DNA from: Alectoria sarmentosa
Lineage: Eukaryota; Ascomycota; Lecanoromycetes; Lecanorales; Parmeliaceae
Assembly: GCA_009733775.1 (NCBI GenBank)
Contig: WOGZ01000222.1
Coordinates: 1 to 57,460 of the forward strand
DNA length: 57,460 bases
Reading direction: 5' to 3'
Part shown: positions 10,920 to 19,837 of the stretch, one piece after another
Layout of the letters: each line of letters opens with the position of its first letter
Position numbering within the stretch: the first letter of the stretch is position 1
The notes under the pieces: generated by a model
What the model was told of the DNA's origin: nothing
The model's input: only the letters and a program-made list of their open reading frames with translations
Database searches by the model: none
Program-made: the position numbers and the translations under genes

Positions 10920-11112
10920 GAATTTTTGCGACCGTCAAGGTTTTTCTGAAATTTTCAATAAAATACATATATGCGGGCAAGCTTTTTTTTAATTTACCGC
11001 TAAATTTGGTGAACGAATGGGAAATCTCTGTTATTCGCAATGTAATTATGTATGAATGGCTTGAGTACTCGAGTCTTTTCAGGTGCGGGTGCGAGTATTG
11101 AAGTCTTTTGCC
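10920..11112 (-). repeat. Right terminal inverted repeat
   Basis: The reverse complement matches the left end at 5005. This copy keeps more G+C (for example the cccgcacctg and cggtcgcaaa strings) and is the better template for a consensus of the element end. It lies about 240 bp upstream of the DUF1275 gene start. Confidence 0.8.
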
Positions 11113-11352
11113 TAAAATTTCTTTAAATCGTCCCGCCAAGCATTTTCAAAATGCCATACGCTAAATGCCGACTCATCTTTTGAGTGAGAGAGAAATACCA
11201 TGTCGACCTCTCCGCAGAGCACTCCGGTCAGGAACGATCGGTTCATCGCAGGCAGACTGCTTCTACAAACAAGCTCCGCACACCTTGGACCTTGAAGTCC
11301 AATTGACATACCGCCAACCCTACCTTCCACTCTCGACCATCCCCTGGCGAAA

Positions 11353-12219
11353 ATGACAACCCCCGAACCCCCTCCCCAATCCACTGGATCCAATGGCTCC
11401 CTTGACGAGCAATCAGACGGCAGTGCATCGAACGACGACGGCCGACTGCGGCAGAAGAGACCCGCGGCGTCCGACCGACTGCGCGCCCACCTGCGGCAAC
11501 AAGTCAGGACGGAGCACGCCGACCTCATCATGCTGACCTGCTCCTTCATCTCAGGCCTCGTCGACAGCACTATCTACAACGCCTACGGCACCTTCGTCAG
11601 CATGCAGACGGGCAACACCATCTTCGTCGGCCTCGGCCCCTCGACCGCCCACACCACCTCGAAGCCGTACGGCTGGGCCAAGTCCCTGACCTCGATCCTC
11701 TGCTTCTGCCTCGGCTGCCTCTTCTTCTCCCGCCTCGCTCGGTATTCGGGCCCGCTGCGGCGCGCCACGCTCGTGACGTCCTTCGCGCTGCAGTCGGTGA
11801 TTGTGTTCGTCGTGGCGGCGGTGATACAGGCGGGGCTGGTGAATGGGGCGCTGGACACCATCGACCTTGACATCATGTGGAAGGATGAGATACCCATCTC
11901 GTTGCTGAGTTTCCAGGCCGCGGGACAGATCATCGGCAGCAGGGCGTTGGGTGTGTCGGAAATCCCAAGTGTGGTCCTCACGTCAATGCTTTGCGACATA
12001 GCCTCGGATCCGGACATCGCAGCGCCGTTGAAGAGCAATGCCAAAAGGAACAGGAGGGCGCTCGCCTTCACTTGCATATTAGTTGGGGCCATCATTGGAG
12101 GGTATGTTGGTCAGGTGACGGGGAGGATGCAGGTCGATCTTTGGATAGCCGGGGGCATCAAGGTCCTGATTACCACGGCCTGGTTTTTCTGGCCAGAGGA
12201 GAGGGTGGAACTCGTATGA
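11353..12219 (+). CDS. DUF1275 (YoaK-like) multi-pass membrane protein, 288 aa
   Basis: A single-exon frame starts at an ATG at 11353. Residues 1-50 are polar and disordered. The DUF1275 domain starts about residue 55 (ADLIMLTCSFISGLVDSTIY) and contains the family-typical FVSMQTGNTIFVGLG segment. About six hydrophobic helices follow, with the last near GGIKVLITTAWFFW at the C-terminus. Such proteins are common in fungi and bacteria; transport function is presumed and the substrate is unknown. It starts only 240 bp from the right inverted repeat of the AT-rich element and is G+C-rich, so RIP has not leaked into it. It sits next to the P450 and UbiA genes and could belong to that locus, but nothing proves it. 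Confidence 0.88.
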   Translation: MTTPEPPPQSTGSNGSLDEQSDGSASNDDGRLRQKRPAASDRLRAHLRQQVRTEHADLIMLTCSFISGLVDSTIYNAYGTFVSMQTGNTIFVGLGPSTAHTTSKPYGWAKSLTSILCFCLGCLFFSRLARYSGPLRRATLVTSFALQSVIVFVVAAVIQAGLVNGALDTIDLDIMWKDEIPISLLSFQAAGQIIGSRALGVSEIPSVVLTSMLCDIASDPDIAAPLKSNAKRNRRALAFTCILVGAIIGGYVGQVTGRMQVDLWIAGGIKVLITTAWFFWPEERVELV

Positions 12220-12835
12220 TAGTGAGTGAGCTCAAGAGAGATCTTACCGTTGGAGATGAATCGTCTCGTTTGTATCGTATATATCCAACGTCGAAGCGTA
12301 TTCTCGACGAAGCGGAGCGATGCACTTTGGGTCTTGACAAGAGCGCGAGAATGGATCTTTCCGTCTTCTGTCGAGTAATCTCCTTTCCACACATGACCCT
12401 GCCTGTCCGACCATCTGCATGTCCACCCCCAAAATCTCCTGCGTCAAAAGCTTTATGCAATCACAGACAAGCACACGTTTTAGCAACGTCGCATGCTACC
12501 TTGCAGTCAATGTCAAAAGACTTGCGGGTTCTAGGTAAGATGCCCTATCATCTTGCAATTTGGATGGCTTGAGCAAATCTAACTGAACAGAGAACCTCGG
12601 GATTGAGCTAATGCCCTCCGATTCTTTACGCTCAAGGGCAATCATATCAAGCATCCATCTTAGGAAGTGAGCCTATAGTGTCAGGACGAGTGCGCTTTGG
12701 GCTCGACAGAAATCGCAAGCAAATTGGGGTGTATGAAGTTCATCGTTGCATATAATTTACGCACGCTCGCCCTTCCGATGCAAAAGCCAGCGCCCTTTCC
12801 CGATTTGCCCCCCATCGCTTTGCACATAAGCAGGC
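12220..12835. other. Intergenic between converging genes, no gene seen
   Basis: The DUF1275 gene and the P450 gene converge on this 0.6 kb, which presumably holds both 3' ends. Short frames on both strands show no plausible protein. Confidence 0.4.
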
Positions 12836-15123
12836 TTAGCCCTTCTTTCTTTCCTCGAAAATCACCCTCAGTTCCTCCAATCGGATCGTAAATGCATCTC
12901 TGCTCTTATATAGCAAGCGGCTCCCATCCTCCCCAGGCGCAAGTCTGACATCGAAACGTGAGATGAGGAGTGGTACCACTGTTCTCATTTCCATCTTCGC
13001 TAGCTCTTTGCCTATGCAGCCGTATGGGCCTAATGAAATTCTGGGTTAGAGACGAGCTCAGAACAGACTGGAGGCAGGTGAGGGGCTGAAAATGTGACAA
13101 TCTGAACGAGTTTTCTCGCTGTTGAGTTTCGAATTCGAAATGTGTCCAATAGGGAACGACAATCTTTCTGGGTTTGGAAATTTACCGCCCCCGATTGCAA
13201 GGTTTCTGACAATTTGCCTGGGGGTATGGTTGTTGGCGACTTACCAAGCGAGAAAGGAGCAAAGCCTCTCCTGTCCAATATGAGCTCCGGTTCAGAGTAC
13301 CACCTCTCAGGAACAAAGTCATCGGGACGCACAAAGCATTCTTCAGCTAATAAGCTGTGAGCCAGAAACCAGCAACAGCCCAAGATGATGGTACTCACAT
13401 CGTCCGAGTGCGTAAATAGGCACGTTGAGGTTGACCCCGCCAGGAATGAAAATGCCATCTACGGTGATGCCGTCCGGCGGTGTGGTACGGAATCCTCCGG
13501 AAGGCGTCGGTGGATGCAGTCTCAAGGCCTCGTTGATGACGCCGTTGAGGTGTTTGGCGCTCTGCACCATCCTGACGTTGAAGGGCTCGTCCGATAGCAT
13601 GAGTGGCTCAAGTTCTTCCCGCAGCTTCTGGGTGTGCGTGGGGTATCGGGCAAGGTAATAGAATATATACGTTAGCACAATAGCAACGGTATCACTACCT
13701 GCTACTATGAGCAATCGAGCATCTCCATGTAACCATTTAGTGGCTTCGACGTCATTCTTATTACGAGCTGTCTTCAGAAGCCAGGACGTAATATCAGGAA
13801 CCGTCGTCTTGATATCCCTGCGCTCATCGACCTGCTCATTGCACCAGCGAATGAATCGTCTGAAACATCTTCCCACGATCGGCGCGATCGAGCCGACAGG
13901 TACCGCCCAAGGGATTGGTGAGAAAATGCCAAGAAGGATCATGGAGCTTTCCAACCAGTCGATGGCGAAGTGATTTTTCCCAGTCTTGAGCATGTTGAAG
14001 CTTTTTCCGAAAGCGAAATCGCCCATGACGTCGAACGACCAGTAGTTGAACCAAGCTGATGCGTTCATCGTGGTGCCGGAGAGGGTTGATATTTTCTCAA
14101 TCAGCTCGTGGGTGTATCCTGTGACGCGGCCCTCGTAGTCTCGTAATGCTGGGGCTGATTTCAATACCAGATATAGGCTGAGAAGGATGAGGTGCTACCT
14201 TTGACGCTGAACCCATGGTCCCAGACTCTTCTCCGCGCCTCGTGTGCTGCAACATCTCGGGTGCTGTGTAGTGATTCCATGGACTGATAGAGAGAGTAGT
14301 CGTACCAAGGCGACCTTATGCACGGTGACCGTGGCCCTAAAATAGCAGCAGGCGCACCCGGGGAGATGACTGAAAGCTCATTGGGCCCTGGATATGAATC
14401 AATTAGTTCAAACAGCTCTTTTCAGAAGAGCTCATAATCCTCAACAGGCATCAGTTCAGGGTAACAGAAGCCATGAGTATCTTCAGAAATTTTTGAGGCT
14501 CGACAATATTAGGACCGAGCCCTGAGAACGCCAAGGTCTTGGACAGGGAGGGCTTTTCTAACGGCGGATCTCAGGCCTTAGCTTAGAGAGAAATTTCGTA
14601 AAATCATGATCCCATGTCAAGAGTTGTTTCGACTCAATGATGAAAAGGAAACACCCGGAAAATAAAGAGCTCCAAAGAGACGTAGCGAACCAAAAGGAGT
14701 CTTCGGATGTAAATTCAGCTTACCAGTCCTCACAAATCTGCCATACCTCTGATGCGCCTCATGTGATCTGCGAAACGCATCCAACCTCAACCCCGTGAAA
14801 AGTTGGTAAAATTTCGAAAGCTTTGCAAGCCTTGGTCCCGGGAAGGCGTTGAGGCGATGAAAGGAGGCTCGGTAGATAAGCATGCTCGTCCATAATGCAG
14901 TCAGGTAGGACCCGATGAGCATAAAGGTCAGTTGCATGGCTTGAGCATATTGTACCTGCAATAGCGGGGCGAGAATTAAGGAGGAAGAGAGAAAGCCATA
15001 GAAGAGGATCTGAAGGAATTGTAGAGTGTGCTGATGATGTTCACCTCGGACAAAGTACAAGACATGTGAGAGTACACCCACGCTGGCGGCAATGCCGCAC
15101 GTTACTGAACAGTAGCGATCCAT
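12836..15123 (-). CDS. Cytochrome P450 monooxygenase with multi-helix N-terminus, about 546 aa
   Basis: Exons inferred on the minus strand: 15123-14724, 14387-14199, 14154-13399, 13346-13245, 13029-12836. All borders are GT..AG and the total is 1641 nt, in frame. The first 85 residues contain three hydrophobic stretches (about 7-25, 33-56, 62-84) before the LNAFPGPRLAKL proline hinge, more than the single anchor of most microsomal P450s. Class signatures are all present: I-helix AGSDT, the ExxR motif (EALR), the FVPERW segment, and heme loop FSLGPYGCIGK with its Cys, interrupted by the last intron after FSL plus one base. It should be an ER monooxygenase. It diverges from the UbiA-type gene 1.26 kb away, so a tailoring role on its product is a natural inference. 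The first intron is long (336 nt). Confidence 0.88.
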
Positions 15124-16383
15124 AACTTGCTTGGGGTCGAGGAAGATGGAAGGTGGTCGTCGAGTTATAGGAAGGGTAGGACAGCCTATGATCAGGCGCC
15201 CAGGGGGGGTATAATCGTCTTGCGAAGTAGAGCGCCAAAGACAGACTCGTGCAGCGTTGGTTGCACCAGGAAGGATGATAGCAGAGAGCTAGATACGTGG
15301 CAATGGTGGCCTTCGCCATCGAGGAACTGATTGGCAAGAAGGAAACCATTGGCGCTAGTCGTGTTGCAATGTCTGGACGCAACTTTTTTAATTTACTTTG
15401 GGGATTAGCACGGACTTTGGTTTGGAGTCGTTGATGCAGCTAAAACGGCTATGATCCAGTCCTGCATGGTGGCCCCTCTTTCAAAAAACGGGAAATCGGT
15501 AATTCCGCGATCCTGCAATTATGAATTATGTTGAGGCCGAGAAGTCTAGGTATTGAACTTTGGGTAATGAGGGAACAGATAGTCATAGAGCATTCGCATT
15601 CTGTGTGCCTCATCACAGCGCTTAATAGGCGAGATCGCCTTTGAGATCCGAGGCTTCGGTCCATGCCAAGTACATGGTAACGGGTTTCCAGTCGAGTTCA
15701 CACACATGTGCCGCTGACGCAGGGTGGCGAGCGTCGCATGATTCCCATGTCAAGGTAAAACGGTTTCGCGTTCGCCTTTCCGCGGTCTTAGTCTCGGTAT
15801 CCGATCCAAGATATGCCTGCCACGTCAACTAGCGCAGCGCTTCGTGAATGGAGGAACGAGATATAGACTTTACCAAGCTGGCTTCTTTGCTCCCACCGGA
15901 AACAGGCTGGTACGCCGGCTGCCTCTCCGGTGCATGCGTTGTTTGGTCCATCTGGAGTCCCCTGCTTGCCGCCCCCGAGGAGCCATACCACTATGCCTAA
16001 AACGTAAGCGTATAGACCTGGCCAGTTCTCAAGATTGTCCTACCGACGCTGCTGTGTGTTCCTTCAATCCTTCGCTTGAATCCGTGAATCTCTTGAAAAA
16101 TGTACATAGATTGTTGATCAGGATCAGATGACGATAGAGCACATATGCAGAATCCTCGGTCAAACTCTCCCCCCGCGATAGCCAAGATGGTAGATCCAAT
16201 GGAGAAACCCCCAGTCAGGGCAGATATGACGGTAACCGACACTAGCCAGGAAGACTCTCCCCTTCTTCCTGTGGTCACAGAGGACTCGAAGGTAATCGAA
16301 ATGAATCTCATCATCTCTTCTGAGCATCACACTCGCAAAGCTCTCATCATCGTCACGTAAAAAAAAGTAAATCAACGGACAGA
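15124..16383. promoter_or_regulatory. Shared upstream region between divergent P450 and UbiA-type genes
   Basis: The two genes are transcribed away from this 1.26-kb interval, so it must contain both promoters. No coding frame is convincing. A frame at 16188-16360 in front of the UbiA start could be an extra exon only through a 26-nt intron, which is too short. I saw no clear binding-site repeats. Confidence 0.45.
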
Positions 16384-17397
16384 ATGAAGCCTGACGACGA
16401 GCAGCAGGGACCCCAGATTCAAATCCACTCGAAGATCCACTCGACCCTATATGATCTTCATACAATATGGCTCGTCACCCGCAACGATCTCAAATCCATC
16501 GTCTTTCCAGAGACAATTTTCGGCGTCTGCAGCGCTCTTTCTGGACCGGTTCTCACCTCAAACAACTCACCAGATGCTATCAGTGTCCTCACCCGGGTAC
16601 CACTAGTACTCCTGTGGACCTGGATCAACGTACTCATCTTCGACCTGGCGAACCAGCGTCTGCCAAACTCCATCATCGAAGACTCTATCAACAAGTCATG
16701 GCGTCCAATCCCATCTGGAAGACTCTCTGCATGCCAAGCAAGACGTCTGCTCCTCCTCGTCCTTCCTATCGCCATCTTCGTTACCTTTTACATAGGTGGC
16801 ATGGAGGAAACCATCGTCATGAACACGCTCGTATACATGTACAATGATCTTGGCGGCGCCGACGAGAACTTCGTGGTCCGTAACCTCATCAACGCAGCAG
16901 GCTTTATCTGCTACAGCACCGGAGCCACGCGGGTAGCATGCGGTCACGGTCAATGCTCTCTGAATGACAAGGCGTATCATTGGTTAGCCATTATTGGCGG
17001 GATAGTCTTCAGCACCTTGCAGATGCAAGACATGGTTCGTCATGCACAAGAAATGCAAGCAATATACTGATTGTACTGACTGAGATGCTAGGCAGACCAA
17101 GAAGGAGATCGAGCGAGAGATAGAGGAACTCTGCCATTGGTGCTTGGTGACTGGACCGCACGATGGACCATTGCTGTGCCAGTCATGTTCTGGTCATTCG
17201 CTTGTCCGGCGTTTTGGAAGCTTAACGTCTATGGGTGGATGATGCCAGCATTCATAGGCAGCATGGTCGCGCTCCGGGTATTGATCTTTCGAGACGTCAT
17301 GTCGGACAAGACGACGTGGTACACTTGGAACTTATGGATCACCTTCCTTTACTTATTGCCTCTGGTCAAGTTACTTGAGCTTCGTCTTCCTCTTTGA
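16384..17397 (+). CDS. UbiA-type membrane prenyltransferase / candidate terpene cyclase, 318 aa
   Basis: Two exons, 16384-17034 and 17092-17397, with a 57-nt intron (donor GTTCGT) give 957 nt in frame. The protein is a multi-helix membrane protein. Conserved-looking acidic motifs are NDLKSIVFPETIFG near residue 33, then FDLANQ and EDSINKSWRPIPSGR (about 80-115, the first Asp-rich UbiA motif plus RPIPSGR), YNDLGGADENF (about 155), and DQEGDRARDRGTLPLVLGD at the start of exon 2 (second UbiA motif). UbiA enzymes prenylate aromatic or lipid substrates. In fungi a branch of this fold, of which the fumagillin-pathway cyclase Fma-TC is the known example, makes sesquiterpenes. The fungal motif style and P450 neighbour make a cyclase possible; the exact branch is not settled. 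The start is the first in-frame ATG. Confidence 0.8.
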
Positions 17398-18320
17398 TGA
17401 AGAATGGGTTTGTGGCTTTGTGCTGATGCGCATAGGAAGGATTGCTTTCTGAAAGGGCCGGGCGGGCAGGCTGTAGCTAAGGCAACTTTGGCTGTGATTC
17501 AGCGTGCGTTTAGCGTATTCATAATCCTCTCGAATGCTTAGCAGGGAACGTATGTCATGAAAAATTCCACTTTACAACTATCAGTCGGACTGTAAGAATT
17601 TGAACGGCGTTAGAATCAAATTCTCATTTCTGATGAAAGATTTCCATTCCAAGGGCATTAAGCTCGCAGTGAGGAAGCGTTTAATTTATGCACAGAAACA
17701 TATACAGTCAGTTTATGATTGTAGAGTCGAAATTTTGGTCTATGAGGTGGGGTGTGACAGACATTCCCTGCCAAGCATGCGTGAGGATTATGAATACGCC
17801 AAGTGCATAAGCTTGGCGTAATACTCGTACCTTGCATAGGTATTTTACGCAACTCTCGACCTCGGTGTTGTAGAAGTTCTTGGCAATACTAGGTGTCTAT
17901 CTGGCATCCACAATCACACGAGCAAACGAAGCTTCTACCTACATAATTGAGGCCTCAGTAATCAGCAAATCGATAGTCACATAGTGCAAGACTTTTGATA
18001 AGAGAAAAGGAAGGTGGTTGATGGCAACAGCACAAGCAGCAAAGGCTGCGGTCCGCCCAACACTGTCACTCTTCTTCGACACTGACTTTCACATCTTGTA
18101 AATGCAACTCACCCGAGGAACGAAGATGTCTGCTTCGTAATGTACCATCCCTCACTCCCACTCACTCCATCGCAACATATGCACCATCGGCCAGCGGAAT
18201 TGGGGCCTGGCTTATTCTTGCTGCTTCTCCTTGATTCGAGCCTCACATCTGCTTAAGATTCGGACCGTCGCTCCTACCTCACTTGACCAAACGACTTCCG
18301 CCCATAATTCAGCTCTCAAC
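17398..18320. other. Intergenic, no gene seen
   Basis: This interval holds the 3' flank of the UbiA-type gene and the promoter of the phosphatase-like gene. No coding frame is convincing. One hairpin is listed separately. Confidence 0.4.
17795..17820. repeat. 9-bp-stem hairpin
   Basis: Exact arms tacgccaag (17795-17803) and cttggcgta (17812-17820) with an 8-nt loop. It lies 400 bp downstream of the UbiA-type stop codon. No function is known; it could be part of a 3' flank or a small repeat relic. Confidence 0.6.
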
Positions 18321-19378
18321 ATGCCTGTACTGCCGGCGGATATGGCGAAACCGCACGCTCCAGCACAAATTTGGAGCTTTCGGGTACCGTCACCACCTCG
18401 AATCATCGTCCCGCCTCCTGCTTTGAATTCCTACGGAGTACCAGACCTCCATATCGTTCAGGATGCATTCTATGATTTTGAGTCGAGCGGCTTCAAGAAC
18501 GCTGAGTTCCTACAAACGGTCACGTATGGCAATTTTATGACGATCAACAGTGAGTCCTTATTGCCTTACCCTCCAGACCTCGCGCTGACATAATACTAGA
18601 CATGCTTGAGTGGAAGTACGAACAGCGGAGGATGGCTCAGCAAATTTTACCCTTCCTCTACCTCGGACCAATGTCGGCCGCGAAAGACCGGAACTTTCTG
18701 CAAGGAGAAGGGATCACAATGGTCATAGCAGTACGCAACACCATGTCGGCCCAAGCAAAGCTCCTTGGATCGAAAGCGGCCCAAGAGCTTGGGATTGATA
18801 CAAAGATGATCGACGTGGCCGGAAACCAGGAGCTGATCGCAGCCTTCCCTAGGGCAATCGAAGCCATCAATTCACATCTCTCGGCAATGTATCAGCAAGA
18901 TCAGGTCAGACGCGCAAAGGCAGCAGCTACCGGACAAGCTCATCTACAATCCACGCCTGGCAAGGTCTTGGTATTCTGCGAGAGTGGAAATGAGCGCTCG
19001 GCCACACTTGTGACGGCATACATCATGGCTATGTATGCCACGGACTTGATCAAAGCAATCCAGATCGTCCAGGCTCAACGGTTCGCTGTTGCGTTTGACG
19101 ACTCACTAAGGAACCTCCTTTCGACATACGAGATCATCTTGAAGGCAAAAAGGGACGTCGTGCAGGCGGACAATCGATTTGTTGGTGTACCTGGAGGGAC
19201 TAAAGATGCAGGCGCCAGCATAGGAAATGACGATGGGGCTGGAAAACGGTCGAAGAGAACTTTTGATGATACTTACGATGATGACATGGAGATAGATGGT
19301 GGAAATGTACACCTGGATTATGGAAGATTTGAAATGAGGGATGGCTCTGCTCCATTCCAGGACAGACCACCCTTCTGA
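18321..19378 (+). CDS. Dual-specificity-phosphatase-like protein (STYX-like), 335 aa
   Basis: Exons 18321-18549 and 18600-19378 with a 50-nt GT..AG intron give 1008 nt in frame. Residues about 85-250 form a dual-specificity phosphatase domain, with QQILPFLYLGPMSAAKD at its start and a signature loop VFCESGNERSATLV. The Cys and the Arg of C-x5-R are kept, but the usual His before the Cys is Phe. That may weaken catalysis and suggests a divergent or regulatory phosphatase. The N-terminus (about 80 residues) is proline-rich and unmatched. The C-terminus has a KRSKRTFDD segment and an acidic patch, possibly nuclear. Substrate unknown. The intron falls just before NMLEWKYE, so exon 1 is well supported. 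Confidence 0.8.
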
Positions 19379-19837
19379 GGGTTTATTTCGTGATAGGATC
19401 CGGCGTGGAATTGTGATACCCCTGCATAGATGATTCAATGATGTTTCTTGACTGCCCTCGGCAGCGGAGTGAGTGCCCATCAGCTTTCCTCAACCTCAGG
19501 CTTGCCAAAACATTAGCAGGCTTTTCATATTGCGTCAAGCCATTTGCAGCGAAAGACTGATGCGGAACAGTATTCCTTTGCCACCCAAGTTTATGTATTT
19601 CTTGTGATGCCGAGACTTTTTGCGTGAGTGGCCCCTACATACTTATTCAGCAGATTGAACACGACTCACTCAACCATGATCACACTTGACATGGCTCCTT
19701 CCTTTCAACACTCCCAAGACACTGCTTTCATATCAATTCAGAATCCTCATCTGCTCAGGCACGAGATCATTTCATACTGCTTCCTTATGCAAGTTGCCTT
19801 TTCTCCATAGCTGGAAGGTGCCAGCGGAATCTTCAAG
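19379..19837. other. Intergenic, no gene seen
   Basis: The 3' flank of the phosphatase-like gene and the 5' flank of the next gene. Nothing coding is supported. Confidence 0.4.

Larger units (their letters stand above)
5005..11112. mobile_element. AT-rich, RIP-like degenerate TIR-type DNA transposon
   Basis: A 6.1-kb block of extreme A+T content is bounded by two copies of the same sequence in opposite orientation. The left end starts ggcaaaagacttcaatactc at 5005. The right end, read on the minus strand from 11112, starts with the same 20 bases. Similarity continues inward for about 165-190 bp. This is the structure of a terminal-inverted-repeat transposon. Inside there is no intact coding frame. 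Remaining C and G are often in CG, while CA and TG look scarce, as expected after RIP (CpA to TpA). The tip sequence with ACTCGCACTCGCACC-like repeats is reminiscent of hAT elements, but no target-site duplication is visible in the immediate flanks, so the class is open. Alternatives are two solo inverted repeats bracketing nested elements, or a recombined composite. Confidence 0.7.

Noticed and set aside
4997..11120. 8-bp target-site duplication for a hAT assignment
   Set aside because: The eight bases outside the inverted repeats (atagaatg and taaaattt) do not match, so the hAT label stays a suggestion.
16188..16360. Extra 5' exon for the UbiA-type gene
   Set aside because: The only in-phase join to the ATG exon would need a 26-nt intron; other donors give stops.
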